In this document: piece by piece, positions 19,301-29,912 of the stretch | How the letters are laid out: every line of letters begins with the position of its first letter | Position numbering within the stretch: the first letter of the stretch is position 1 | NCBI GenBank assembly: GCA_003202005.1 | Contig: QJJF01000002.1 | Location: 496,001-560,000 of the forward strand | Reading direction: 5' to 3' | Origin: Williamsia faeni | GTDB lineage: Bacteria; Actinomycetota; Actinomycetes; Mycobacteriales; Mycobacteriaceae | DNA: 64,000 nucleotides | Program-made: the position numbers and the translations under genes | The notes under the pieces: generated by a model | What the model saw: only the letters and a program-made list of their open reading frames with translations | Database searches by the model: none | What the model was told of the DNA's origin: nothing

Positions 19301-19904
19301 GGTCGTCTACGGGTATTACCCGGCCGTCAGTGAGGGCGACACGGTGCATGTGCTCACCGAACCGCGGCCCGACGCGCCCATTCGGCACAGTTTCGAGTTC
19401 CCGCGTCAGCAACGCTCCAGGTTCCTATGCATCGCCGACTTCATCCGTCCGCGGGCCGAGGCCATCGAGACCGGTGTCGTCGACGTCCTGCCGTTCCAGT
19501 TGGTGACGATGGGTCAGCCGATCGCGGACTTCGCGAACACGCTGTTTGCGGCGGATGCCTACCGCGACTATCTCGAGGTCCACGGCATCGGCGTGCAGTT
19601 GACCGAGGCGCTTGCGGAGTTCTGGCACCAGCGCGTGCGGGAGGAACTGCGATTCGGTGATGTCAGTGTCGCCGCGGAAGACCCGGACAACGCCCTGGAC
19701 TTCTTCGACCTCAAGTACCGGGGCGCCCGGTTCTCGTTCGGATACGGTGCCTGCCCGTCCCTGGAGGATCGCGCCAAGATGATGGACCTGCTCGAACCGG
19801 GCCGCATCGGGGTCGAACTCTCCGAGGAGTTGCAGCTGCATCCGGAACAGTCGACCGACGCCTTTGTGCTGCACCACCCGGAAGCGAAGTACTTCAACAC
19901 GTAG
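16326..19904 (+). CDS. metH: Cobalamin-dependent methionine synthase
   Basis: 1192 aa. Transfers a methyl group from 5-methyltetrahydrofolate to homocysteine through methylcobalamin. All four modules are present: the homocysteine module (zinc Cys in LNCATGP and GGCCGTTPEHI), the pterin module (MIGERTNSNGSKAF, DLNVDYVGRDG), the B12 cap and Rossmann module with the DVHDIGKN histidine-on motif near 745-755, and a C-terminal activation domain (QLHPEQSTDAFVLHHPEAKYF). No riboswitch lies in the 51-nt upstream gap. A strong terminator follows. Confidence 0.98.
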   Translation: MSSATSPSFDTELLTAMSKRVLIGDGAMGTMLQAADLTLDDFLGLEGCNEILNDTRPDVLREIHRAYFEAGADAVETNTFGCNLSNLGDYDIGDRIRELAFKGTQLAREVADEVGPSADGTPRFVLGSIGPGTKLPTLGHTTFASIRDAYYECAAGMLDGGADAILIETSQDLLQVKAAILGSQQAMADLERRIPIIAHVTVETTGTMLLGSEIGAALAALEPLGIDMIGLNCATGPAEMSEHLRYLSKHAQVPVSVMPNAGLPQLGPNGAEYPLTPEELADALSGFVREFGLAFVGGCCGTTPEHIRQVAQAVAGVTKAPRTIEHEAEVSSLYSAVPFSQDASILMIGERTNSNGSKAFRDAMLAEDYQKCLDIAKDQTRDGAHMLDLNVDYVGRDGAADMSALASRLATSSTLPIMLDSTEPEVIAAGLEHLGGRCAVNSVNYEDGDGPESRFTKIMTLVKTHGAAVVALTIDEEGQARTAEWKVRIAERLITDITENWGMKEEDIIIDALTFPISTGQEEVRKDGIETIEAIRILKESHPEVHFTLGISNISFGLNPAARQVLNSVFLHECVQAGLDTAIVHASKILPMSKIPDEQREVALDLVYDRRREGYDPLQKLMALFEGVSAASARESRAQELNRLPLFERLERRIVDGERAGLENDLDEAMLEKPPLEIINVTLLAGMKTVGELFGSGQMQLPFVLQSAEVMKTAVAHLEPHMEATGEDGKGRIVLATVKGDVHDIGKNLVDIILSNNGYEVVNIGIKQPISTIVEVAQDKNADVIGMSGLLVKSTVVMKDNLKELNSRGLAGKYPVLLGGAALTRSYVENDLSETYEGDVHYARDAFEGLRLMDDIMLVKRGGGLDPNSPEAIAAAEKTAERKERHARSKRIAEKRKAEAAPVVVPQRSDVAAGLPVPTPPFWGSRIVKGIPVAEYLTLLDERALFLGQWGLRGARAGEGPSYEDLVESDGKPRLRYWIDRLATENILQHAAVVYGYYPAVSEGDTVHVLTEPRPDAPIRHSFEFPRQQRSRFLCIADFIRPRAEAIETGVVDVLPFQLVTMGQPIADFANTLFAADAYRDYLEVHGIGVQLTEALAEFWHQRVREELRFGDVSVAAEDPDNALDFFDLKYRGARFSFGYGACPSLEDRAKMMDLLEPGRIGVELSEELQLHPEQSTDAFVLHHPEAKYFNT

Positions 19905-19917
19905 ACCGTCTCAGAAG

Positions 19918-19957
19918 GCGCCCGGCAGCTGCGATCATGGAGCTGTCGGGCGCTTTT
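19918..19957 (+). terminator. Intrinsic terminator after metH
   Basis: Arms GCGCCCGGCAGCT and AGCTGTCGGGCGC (12 of 13 Watson-Crick, one G-U) with a 10-nt loop, followed directly by TTTT. It also lies at the 3' end of the converging hxlR gene. Confidence 0.88.
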
Positions 19958-19967
19958 CTGTAGCGGC

Positions 19968-20321
19968 TCAATCGGATTCGTGAGCCTCTTGGAAATCGGC
20001 CACCGCTTCGCCGTGTTCGCGCGCCCACCGGTTGAGCATCTCGACGGGCCCAACCAGGGTGGTGCCGAGTTCGGTCAGCCGATACTCCACCTGCGTCGAC
20101 GTCTCGGCTCGATACACCAGCCCATAACCTTGCAGCTTCCGCAGTGTCTGCGTGAGCACCTTGCGAGAGATGCCGCCGACCACCTCGATCAGTTCGCCAT
20201 GTCTGCGTGGCCGCTGACCTAGCGCAAAGACCACGAGAACGGACCACTTGTCGGCGATGATCTCGACAGCGAGCCGGGCCGGGCAATCGACGAGCAGTGC
20301 ATCCGAAGACGATGGTTCCAT
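19968..20321 (-). CDS. HxlR-family (DUF24) transcriptional regulator, QorR-like
   Basis: 117 aa from ATG 20321. Winged-helix HxlR fold: AVEIIADKWSVLVVFAL, GISRKVLTQTLRKLQGYGLV (recognition helix and wing), VEYRLTELG. The conserved N-terminal cysteine (C13 in LLVDCPARL) is the thiol that in this family senses quinones, aldehydes or disulfide stress. Divergent from a quinone oxidoreductase gene, the arrangement of QorR and qor2 in Corynebacterium. It probably represses itself and that gene from the site at 20330-20345. Confidence 0.88.
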   Translation of the reverse strand: MEPSSSDALLVDCPARLAVEIIADKWSVLVVFALGQRPRRHGELIEVVGGISRKVLTQTLRKLQGYGLVYRAETSTQVEYRLTELGTTLVGPVEMLNRWAREHGEAVADFQEAHESD

Positions 20322-20329
20322 CGATCGAA

Positions 20330-20345
20330 GGTACCAAGAGGTAAC
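20330..20345. promoter_or_regulatory. Candidate HxlR operator
   Basis: Imperfect palindrome GGTACC-AAGA-GGTAAC, five of six arm positions paired, centred about 16 nt upstream of the hxlR start and within the shared hxlR/quinone-reductase intergenic region. Position and symmetry suit a dimeric HxlR repressor; binding is inferred. Confidence 0.4.
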
Positions 20346-20421
20346 GAGCAGCTTCGTAGCGTGGAAAACGATCGGTTCACATCCGAACCGGCCACTGACA
20401 GCGATCATTGGAGCCGCCCCC

Positions 20422-21402
20422 ATGCCACGTGTTGTTGTTTTCGATCAGACCGGTGACCCTGAGGTACTACGCGTCGTCGACGAACCGGTGACCGCACCCG
20501 CCGCCGGTGAAGTGCGTATCCGGATCGAGGCCATCGGCCTCAACCGTCTCGATTCGATGATGCGCGCGGGCACCTTCCCGCGTCCGTTCCACCTGCCGCA
20601 TGCCCGCCTCGGCTGTGAGGGCACCGGCATCGTCGACGCCGTGGGCGAGGGCGTCGAAGAGTTTCGCGTAGGTGATGCGGTCATCGTCACCGCGCTGCCG
20701 ACGATGGACCGCAACGGCACGTACGCGGACTACACGACGGTGCCCGCAAGTGCGATCATCGCCCGGCCGGACGGACTGGACGCCGTGCACGCCGCCGCAC
20801 TCTGGGTCGCGGGGTCAACCGCGTACGGCGCCCTCGTCGAGAAGGCTCACATGCGTCCGGCCGACCACGTCCTGATCACAGCCGCATCCAGTGGCGTCGG
20901 GCTCGCTGCGATTCAGGTTGCCAACCAGATCGGCGCCGTACCGATCGCCGTCACCCGCCACATCGCGAAGAAGGAGGCTCTCCTGGCTGCCGGAGCTGCC
21001 GCCGTCATCGCGACCGAAGAGGACGACCTGCACGAATCTGTTCGACGTGTCACCGGCGGGGTGGGCGTCGACATCATCTTGGATTCGGTCATGGGCCCGG
21101 GACTGTCCGACCTGGCGCAGACCGCCAGGCCGGGCGGCACACTGGTCGCCGTCGGCTGGCTCGATCCACGGCCTCCGTCGTTCCCGATGACCGGGCCACT
21201 GACCATACACCGCTACGTGGGTTTCGAATTGCTGGCGGACCCGGGCGCCGTCCGGCGCATCGCGGCCTTTCTCGCAGCCGGAGTACGAAGCGGCACAATG
21301 CAACCGACGATCGACTCGGTCTTCACTCTCGACGACATCTCCCAAGCACACCGCCACCTCGAAAGAGGTGACCAGATCGGAAAGATCGTGGTGACCGTGT
21401 AA
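20422..21402 (+). CDS. Zinc-independent quinone oxidoreductase (MDR family)
   Basis: 326 aa, ATG 20422. Medium-chain dehydrogenase/reductase of the quinone-reductase branch: GDPEVLRVVDEPV N-terminal strand, GLNRLDSMMRAG, GCEGTGIVDAVGEGV, and the NADPH-binding AASSGVGLAAIQVANQ motif. Catalytic-zinc Cys/His residues of alcohol dehydrogenases are absent, as expected for NADPH:quinone reductases. The downstream part has VTGGVGVDIILDSVMGPGL and ends with the GDQIGKIVVTV sequence common to the family. Expected to remove quinones or electrophiles under control of the divergent HxlR regulator. Confidence 0.88.
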   Translation: MPRVVVFDQTGDPEVLRVVDEPVTAPAAGEVRIRIEAIGLNRLDSMMRAGTFPRPFHLPHARLGCEGTGIVDAVGEGVEEFRVGDAVIVTALPTMDRNGTYADYTTVPASAIIARPDGLDAVHAAALWVAGSTAYGALVEKAHMRPADHVLITAASSGVGLAAIQVANQIGAVPIAVTRHIAKKEALLAAGAAAVIATEEDDLHESVRRVTGGVGVDIILDSVMGPGLSDLAQTARPGGTLVAVGWLDPRPPSFPMTGPLTIHRYVGFELLADPGAVRRIAAFLAAGVRSGTMQPTIDSVFTLDDISQAHRHLERGDQIGKIVVTV

Positions 21403-21506
21403 CCCTCCGGGTGGGCGCGGACGTGCAACTGAATCTGCCTCACCGGTTGCGCTCAGAGTGGGTGCAACCGGTGTGTTCGGCTCGCAAGTGTTCAACACTC
21501 GGTGGC

Positions 21507-22718
21507 ATGACGACTTCAACAGTTACCGCCTCCGGTGCCATCACCGATGCCGAACTCGATGCGCGTTTCCAGCCGGTATTCGAGACGATCGCCGCGGGTG
21601 CCACCGCGCGCGAGGTCGACCGCCGACTCGCGCACGACGAGGTGCACCTTTTGCGCGAGGCGGGCCTCGGTGCGCTGCGGGTGCCGGTCGAATTCGGCGG
21701 ACTCGGCGCCACCGTGCGCCAGCAGTTCCGGCTGCTGATCGATCTCGCTGCCGCCGAATCGAATTTGCCGCAGGCACTTCGGGTGCACTTCAGCTTTGTC
21801 GAAGACCAGCTGCTGGCCGCGCCGAGCCCGGAACGTGACACCTGGCTGCGCGCCGTGGCCGGTGGAATCCTGGTCGGTAACGCCATCACCGAACCCGGTG
21901 TCGGTGCCGTGGACCGCTATCAGACCCGACTGACGCAGAAGGATGGTCAGTGGATTCTGAACGGCACGAAGTACTACAGCACCGGTTCCCTGTATTCGAA
22001 CTACATCCTGGTCGCGGCCGACCGGGACGGCGAACGGGTCTCGATCCTGGTGGACGCCGACGCCGAGGGTGTCACTCAGCACGACGACTGGGACGGTTTC
22101 GGACAACGCCTGACCGCCAGCGGGACAACCGAATTCAACAATGTTGTGGTGGCCCCCGAACGAATCCTGGGCCCGGGTTACGGCGGCGCCGGAAAGACGT
22201 ACGGAACCTCGTATCTGCAGTTGGTGCACCTGGCCGGACTTGCCGGTATCGCTCAGCGCGCCACGTCTGACACTGCCGAGTGGGTCCGTAACCGCACCCG
22301 CTCGTATACCCATGCGGCCGCGGACCTTCCACGCGAAGATCCACTGGTCCAGCAGGTGATCGGCAAGCTGTCTGCGGCGGCGTTCACCGCACGCACGTCC
22401 GCGCTGGCGGTTGCCGACGTTCTCGACGAGGTCCTGGCTGCCGGCAACGACGCCGGTCCGGAATTGCTCGATCGCGCGGAACTCGCGGCGTCGCAGGCGC
22501 AGGTCACGTCCGTCGACATCGTGCTCCGCGCCACCAACGAACTCTTCGAGGTCGGCGGTGCGTCGATCACCTCGGAACAGCTGCGGCTCGATCGGCATTG
22601 GCGCAATGCCCGCACGATCGCGGTCCACAACCCGACGATTTTCAAGACCCGCGCCATCGGCGACCACATCCTCAACGGCACCGAACTGCCGTACGCCTGG
22701 AGCGCCGGCAACCGCTAG
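21507..22718 (+). CDS. Acyl-CoA dehydrogenase-fold flavoprotein, DszC/SfnB-like monooxygenase
   Basis: 403 aa, ATG 21507. Three-domain acyl-CoA dehydrogenase fold: helical start with LLREAGLGALRVPVEFGG, flavin-binding middle (GILVGNAITEPG, WILNGTKYYSTGS), and a C-terminal helical domain with LRLDRHWRNARTIAVHNP and DHILNGTELP. The last two segments are typical of two-component FMNH2-dependent monooxygenases such as DszC and SfnB rather than true acyl-CoA dehydrogenases, which carry a catalytic Glu. A role in sulfur scavenging or oxidation of a small substrate is inferred. No flavin reductase gene is adjacent. Confidence 0.78.
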   Translation: MTTSTVTASGAITDAELDARFQPVFETIAAGATAREVDRRLAHDEVHLLREAGLGALRVPVEFGGLGATVRQQFRLLIDLAAAESNLPQALRVHFSFVEDQLLAAPSPERDTWLRAVAGGILVGNAITEPGVGAVDRYQTRLTQKDGQWILNGTKYYSTGSLYSNYILVAADRDGERVSILVDADAEGVTQHDDWDGFGQRLTASGTTEFNNVVVAPERILGPGYGGAGKTYGTSYLQLVHLAGLAGIAQRATSDTAEWVRNRTRSYTHAAADLPREDPLVQQVIGKLSAAAFTARTSALAVADVLDEVLAAGNDAGPELLDRAELAASQAQVTSVDIVLRATNELFEVGGASITSEQLRLDRHWRNARTIAVHNPTIFKTRAIGDHILNGTELPYAWSAGNR

Positions 22719-22721
22719 CTC

Positions 22722-24929
22722 TCAGACCCCGGCGGCGGTGGATCGAAGGATCACCAATCGCTGGGTTGCCCTGGTCATCGCGACATAGCGATCGACGGCT
22801 CGGCTGACGGGGTCACCGTCACCAAAGGCTTCGGGATCGACCAGCACGACCAGGTCGAACTCGAGGCCTTTGGCCAATTCCGGGGTCAGAGATCGAATAC
22901 GGGCAGTCGCCGCGAACGTGGGATCGCCGATCACACAGGCGATCCCGTCGTGGTTGTCGGCGAGCCAGCCATCGAGGATCGAGTCACGCTCCGCGGTGGT
23001 CCGGTATTCGACGGGATAGTTGTTGCTGCGCACCGAAGTCGGGACGTTGGCATCCGGCAGCACCGCGCGGATCACCGGTTCGGCTTCGGTCATGACCTCT
23101 TCGGGCGTCCGGTAGTTGATGCTCAGCGAGGCCATGGAGATCCGGCTCATCCCGACCCGTCCCAGCCGCTGCTGCCACGTCTCGATGCCCCGATCCGCGC
23201 CAGGTGGGGCGAATCCGGCTCTGGCCTGGGCACGGTCTCCGACAACGGTGAAGCTGCGGGATGGACACCGCGAGAGCAGCATCTGCCATTGCGCGTCCGT
23301 CAGCTCCTGGGCCTCATCCACCACGATGTGCGCAAACGGTCCGGCCAGCAGGTCTGCGGTGCGTTCCTCATGGTCGTCGGTTGGCTGGTCGCCGATCAAC
23401 GCGTTGCGCAGATCCTGTCCACGCAGCATCGACATCACCATCAGGTCGGAGTCGTCGGCGGCGATGAGGTGGTCGACCACCGCCGACCGCTGCTCTTGCT
23501 CGGCGGCAACGGCGGCGACGCGGCGGCGCCTTCGCTCTAATGCCCCCGGATCGCCGAGCCGCCGGCGGGCGGCGTCCAGGAGTGGCAGGTCGGACACCGT
23601 CCAGGCCTGTGCGTCGTCGCGCTGCAGTACAGCCACCTCATCGGCGTTGAGCCACGGCGCACACTTGCGCAGATAGGCGGGCACCGACCACAGATCTGCC
23701 ACCAGATCGGTGGCGTTGATCATCGGCCATTCCCGGTGCAGGGTCGAACGGAGTTGTTCGTTCTCCGACAGGGCCATCCGTAGTTGTCCTGGCGTGATGT
23801 CGCCGGCATACCCGTCGGCGAGGATGGCGAGCAATTCCTCCCAGATGATTTCCCGTGCCTCGTTGTGCGGCGTTCCCGCTTCAGGAGCGTCGAACGTCGT
23901 GGCCCAATCAGCGGCGCTGAGATAGAGGTCCGACCACGGCGTTTCGATGGTCATGCCCTTCGCGGGCGGTTGTTCGTAGAACTTCACGGCCGCCTCGATC
24001 GCCTTCACCAGATCCACCGACGACTTCAGTCGGGCCACTTCAGGATCGTCCTCGATGCCGGCTGTCGCACCCTCCGTGACCAGGTCACGCACTGTGCATG
24101 TCGCGACCCCTTCCTCGCCCAGGCTGGGCAGGACGTCGGCGACATATGCCAGGTACGGCTCGTGTGGCCCGACGAACAGCACCCCGCCGCGATGATGGCC
24201 GAGCCGCGGATCCGAGTAGAGCAGATAGGCGGCGCGGTGCAGGGCCACAACGGTTTTGCCGGTGCCGGGGCCACCGTCGACCACCAGTGCGCCACGGGAT
24301 CCGGCGCGGATGATCGCGTCCTGGTCGGATGCGATGGTGCCGAGCACATCTCGCATCTTGGCCGAGCGATTGCTCCCGAGACTGGCGATGAACGCCGACT
24401 CGTCGTCGAGGGTGGCCGCCGATGTCAGTCCGCCGGCACCGAAGACATTCTCTGCGCGCAGCACCTCGTCCCAGTAGTCGGTGATCTTTCCGCGGGTCCA
24501 GCGGTATCTCCGGCGGCTGACCAGACCCATCGGGTTGGCATGGGTGGCTCCGAAGAACGGTTCGGCGGCGGGCGAGCGCCAGTCGATGAGCAATGTCTGA
24601 CCGGCGCTGTCAGTGAGCCCGAGTCGGCCGATGTAGACCGGCTCGGAATTGTCGGCGGCCACCATGTGGCCGAGGCACAGGTCCAATCCGAAGCGACTCA
24701 GTGCCCGCAGGCGCGCGCCGAGACGATGGACTTCCATGTCGCGGTCCATCGCGTCCCGGCCGGTGCTGCTGTACGTCGCCTGTTCGGCATCACGGCGGGC
24801 GGACAGGTCGGCAATCGTCCGGGAGAGGTTGTCGGCGATGTCCGCGAAGTGTTGTTCGTCGGATGCGGTCAGCGCCGGATCGGCCTTGTGGGAGAGGCGC
24901 TCGGGAAGGTTGAACACGCTGTTGGCCAC
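22722..24929 (-). CDS. helR: HelR/HelD-type RNA polymerase recycling ATPase
   Basis: 735 aa, GTG 24929. UvrD/Rep-like ATPase of the HelD/HelR class: N-terminal helical arm (residues about 20-80, the coiled coil that enters RNA polymerase channels), DWRSPAAEPFFGA, Walker A GGPGTGKT at 219-226, VVDEAQELTDAQW (Walker B), VVGDRAQA, INYRTPEEV, and a C-terminal motor lobe ending with YVAMTRATQRLVIL. HelR proteins dislodge stalled polymerase and rifamycin from it, giving rifampicin tolerance. The assignment to HelR rather than general HelD rests on the rifamycin-associated element at 24991-25010. Likely intrinsic, drug-inducible resistance. Confidence 0.87.
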   Translation of the reverse strand: MANSVFNLPERLSHKADPALTASDEQHFADIADNLSRTIADLSARRDAEQATYSSTGRDAMDRDMEVHRLGARLRALSRFGLDLCLGHMVAADNSEPVYIGRLGLTDSAGQTLLIDWRSPAAEPFFGATHANPMGLVSRRRYRWTRGKITDYWDEVLRAENVFGAGGLTSAATLDDESAFIASLGSNRSAKMRDVLGTIASDQDAIIRAGSRGALVVDGGPGTGKTVVALHRAAYLLYSDPRLGHHRGGVLFVGPHEPYLAYVADVLPSLGEEGVATCTVRDLVTEGATAGIEDDPEVARLKSSVDLVKAIEAAVKFYEQPPAKGMTIETPWSDLYLSAADWATTFDAPEAGTPHNEAREIIWEELLAILADGYAGDITPGQLRMALSENEQLRSTLHREWPMINATDLVADLWSVPAYLRKCAPWLNADEVAVLQRDDAQAWTVSDLPLLDAARRRLGDPGALERRRRRVAAVAAEQEQRSAVVDHLIAADDSDLMVMSMLRGQDLRNALIGDQPTDDHEERTADLLAGPFAHIVVDEAQELTDAQWQMLLSRCPSRSFTVVGDRAQARAGFAPPGADRGIETWQQRLGRVGMSRISMASLSINYRTPEEVMTEAEPVIRAVLPDANVPTSVRSNNYPVEYRTTAERDSILDGWLADNHDGIACVIGDPTFAATARIRSLTPELAKGLEFDLVVLVDPEAFGDGDPVSRAVDRYVAMTRATQRLVILRSTAAGV

Positions 24930-24990
24930 GGTATTCGTAGCGGCTCCGATCGCAGTTGTGACAGTGGTTCAGCGATTCTGCGGCATCACC

Positions 24991-25010
24991 GGGGTCTTGC
25001 CGCAAGCCCC
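24991..25010 (-). promoter_or_regulatory. Rifamycin-associated element (RAE) upstream of helR
   Basis: The minus strand reads GGGGCTTGCGGCAAGACCCC, matching 18 of the 19 bases of the published RAE (GGGGCTTGCGGCAAGGCCC). It is on the helR strand, about 62 nt before the helR start. RAEs precede rifamycin-inactivating and helR genes in actinomycetes and mediate rifamycin induction. Confidence 0.9.
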
Positions 25011-25106
25011 CGGGTGCGCTATATCTTGAAAAGGGCAGGGAGTGATTCCCGCCATCTGCGCATCGCACGATTTCAGATCACCACCGGGTTCCGCCATGAT
25101 GTGGCG

Positions 25107-25799
25107 GTGAGCGATCTTCCGAAAGCAATCCTGTGGGACATGGACGGCACCCTTCTCGACTCCGAGAAGCTGTGGGATATCGCCATCGCCGATCTGGCCG
25201 CCGACCTGGGTTTCGAACTGACCCACGAGGTTCGCGAGTCGACTCTGGGCAACTCGATGACCGATGCGTTGACCAAAGTGTTCGATGCCGCGGGGCTGCC
25301 GGACGCCGAACGCGACCTTCCCGGCCGGGCCGCGTGGTTGCGGTCCCGCGTGAGCGCACTCTTCAAAGAAGGCATCCCATGGATGCCGGGCGCGCGCGAA
25401 ACCCTCGATCTGATTGCAGCACAGGGCATTGCGATGGCGTTGGTGACCAACACCGAACGCGAGTTGGCCGATGAAGCCCTTGCCACCCTCGGCGCGGACC
25501 GGTTCACCGTCACCATTTGCGGCGATGAAGTGGAGCAGGGTAAGCCGGCGCCAGATCCGTACCTGCGGGCAGCGCAACTCCTCGGAATCGACCCTGCGGA
25601 TTGCTTGGCCGTCGAGGACTCACCGACCGGAACACAGGCCGCCCGCGCTGCCGGTTGTCCGGTTCTGGTGGTGCCCTCGGCCGCACCCATACCGGCCGGC
25701 GAAGGACGGACGTTTCGCCAGAACCTGGTCGGAGTGACCCTCGACGACGTGGCCGCAGCATTCAATGGGACAATTGAGCACCGTGAAGACCTTCGATGA
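25107..25799 (+). CDS. HAD-superfamily hydrolase (beta-phosphoglucomutase-like)
   Basis: 230 aa, GTG 25107. HAD subfamily IA: motif [12 protein letters not shown] (nucleophile Asp, acid/base Asp), cap helices, motif [10 protein letters not shown], motif III Lys in GKPAPDPYL and motif IV EDSPTG. Probable phosphatase or phosphomutase acting on a sugar or nucleotide phosphate; substrate unknown. Its 3' end overlaps the hisE start by 35 nt, so hisE may depend on its translation. Divergent from helR. Confidence 0.9.
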   Translation: MSDLPKAILWDMDGTLLDSEKLWDIAIADLAADLGFELTHEVRESTLGNSMTDALTKVFDAAGLPDAERDLPGRAAWLRSRVSALFKEGIPWMPGARETLDLIAAQGIAMALVTNTERELADEALATLGADRFTVTICGDEVEQGKPAPDPYLRAAQLLGIDPADCLAVEDSPTGTQAARAAGCPVLVVPSAAPIPAGEGRTFRQNLVGVTLDDVAAAFNGTIEHREDLR

Positions 25800-26046
25800 G
25801 CTGTTTGCCGAACTGACCGACAAGGCCACCACCCGGCCGGAGGGCAGCGGCACCGTCGCAGCGCTCGACAAGGGTGTCCATACCCTCGGGAAAAAGATCA
25901 TCGAAGAGGCCGGCGAAGTGTGGCTCGCAGCCGAGCATGAGTCGCCGGAGGCACTGTCCGAGGAAATATCGCAGTTGCTCTACTGGCTGCAGGTGATGAT
26001 GATCAATCGTGGACTGACGCTCGACGACGTCTACAAGCATCTGTGA
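25765..26046 (+). CDS. hisE: Phosphoribosyl-ATP pyrophosphohydrolase
   Basis: 93 aa, as in M. tuberculosis HisE. Hydrolyses phosphoribosyl-ATP to phosphoribosyl-AMP, step two of histidine synthesis. Contains the MazG-like helical metal site: [19 protein letters not shown] (E-x2-E) and [12 protein letters not shown] (E/D). ATG 25765 is chosen because [10 protein letters not shown] aligns with the family N-terminus; a GTG at 25783 is an alternative. Overlaps the HAD gene by 35 nt and precedes hisG by 68 nt. Confidence 0.95.
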   Translation: MGQLSTVKTFDELFAELTDKATTRPEGSGTVAALDKGVHTLGKKIIEEAGEVWLAAEHESPEALSEEISQLLYWLQVMMINRGLTLDDVYKHL

Positions 26047-26114
26047 ACCCGATCCATCCCGTGAGCACCAGCCGCACTCCTGCCCGTCCACATTTCCGAT
26101 AGGACCCCACTCAC

Positions 26115-26960
26115 ATGCTGCGCGTTGCCGTTCCCAACAAGGGTGCGCTGTCCGAGTCCGCCGCCGAGATCCTCAGCGAGGCGGGCTACCGTCGCCGGTC
26201 TGACTCCAAAGACCTCACGGTGCTCGACCCCGCCAACGAAGTCGAGTTCTACTTCCTTCGCCCGACCGACATCGCGATCTATGTGGGTTCGGGTGAACTC
26301 GACCTCGGACTGACCGGCCGCGACCTCGCGCTCGACTCGGGCGCCGACGTCGAAGAGTGCCTGGGACTCGGGTTCGGGGCCTCGACATTCCGCTACGCCG
26401 CACCGAGCGACTCGAACTGGACGATTGCCGACCTCGCCGGCAAGCGGATCGCCACGTCGTACCCGAACCTGGTCCGCGCCGATCTCGCTGCCCGCGGCAT
26501 CGAGGCGACGATCATCCGTCTCGACGGCGCCGTCGAGATCTCGATCCAGCTCGGTGTCGCCGACGCGATCGCCGACGTCGTCGGTTCCGGCCGTACGCTG
26601 CGCCAGCACCAGCTGTCTGCGTTCGGTGAGTCGCTCTGCGATTCCGAAGGTGTACTGCTGCAGCGCAAAGGCGTCGAGCGCAGCAAGGCAGCCGAACGTT
26701 TCATCGCCCGCGTGCAGGGTGTGGTGTTCGGCCAGCGCTACGTGATGCTCGATTACGACTGCCCCCGAGGCATCCTCGATCAGGCGATGGCACTGACGCC
26801 CGGCCTCGAATCGCCGACCATCGCACCGATGGCCGACGAGAACTGGGTTGCCGTCCGGTCACTCGTTCCGCGCAAGCAGCACCAGAACTTGATGGACGAG
26901 CTGTCCGAGATCGGTGCGAAGGCCATCCTGGCCTCCGACATCCGATCCTGCCGGTTCTGA
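26115..26960 (+). CDS. hisG: ATP phosphoribosyltransferase (long form)
   Basis: 281 aa. First step of histidine synthesis: ATP + PRPP to phosphoribosyl-ATP. Begins [15 protein letters not shown]; the PRPP-binding loop is [23 protein letters not shown], and the C-terminal ACT-like domain (residues ~210-281, with [12 protein letters not shown]) binds histidine for feedback inhibition, so this is the long HisZ-independent form. Start ATG 26115. Its 3' end faces the thioesterase gene across a shared hairpin. Confidence 0.97.
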   Translation: MLRVAVPNKGALSESAAEILSEAGYRRRSDSKDLTVLDPANEVEFYFLRPTDIAIYVGSGELDLGLTGRDLALDSGADVEECLGLGFGASTFRYAAPSDSNWTIADLAGKRIATSYPNLVRADLAARGIEATIIRLDGAVEISIQLGVADAIADVVGSGRTLRQHQLSAFGESLCDSEGVLLQRKGVERSKAAERFIARVQGVVFGQRYVMLDYDCPRGILDQAMALTPGLESPTIAPMADENWVAVRSLVPRKQHQNLMDELSEIGAKAILASDIRSCRF

Positions 26961-26992
26961 GAACCTACACCCGGCGGGTTGGCTGACCCTGT

Positions 26993-29746
<2,754 letters not shown>

Positions 29747-29912
29747 AGTTGGAAAACCTTGCGGCGACACACAATTAACACATCGACAACATCATCGTCC
29801 GCGGGGTACAGGGCACATCGGACGTTTGGCCGGTAGCCTCGGGTAACAGGATCGACCATACGTTCACCGGGTGATGGTGGCGGAGAGTCGACTCGCCGGA
29901 GAGGAGTCAGAA

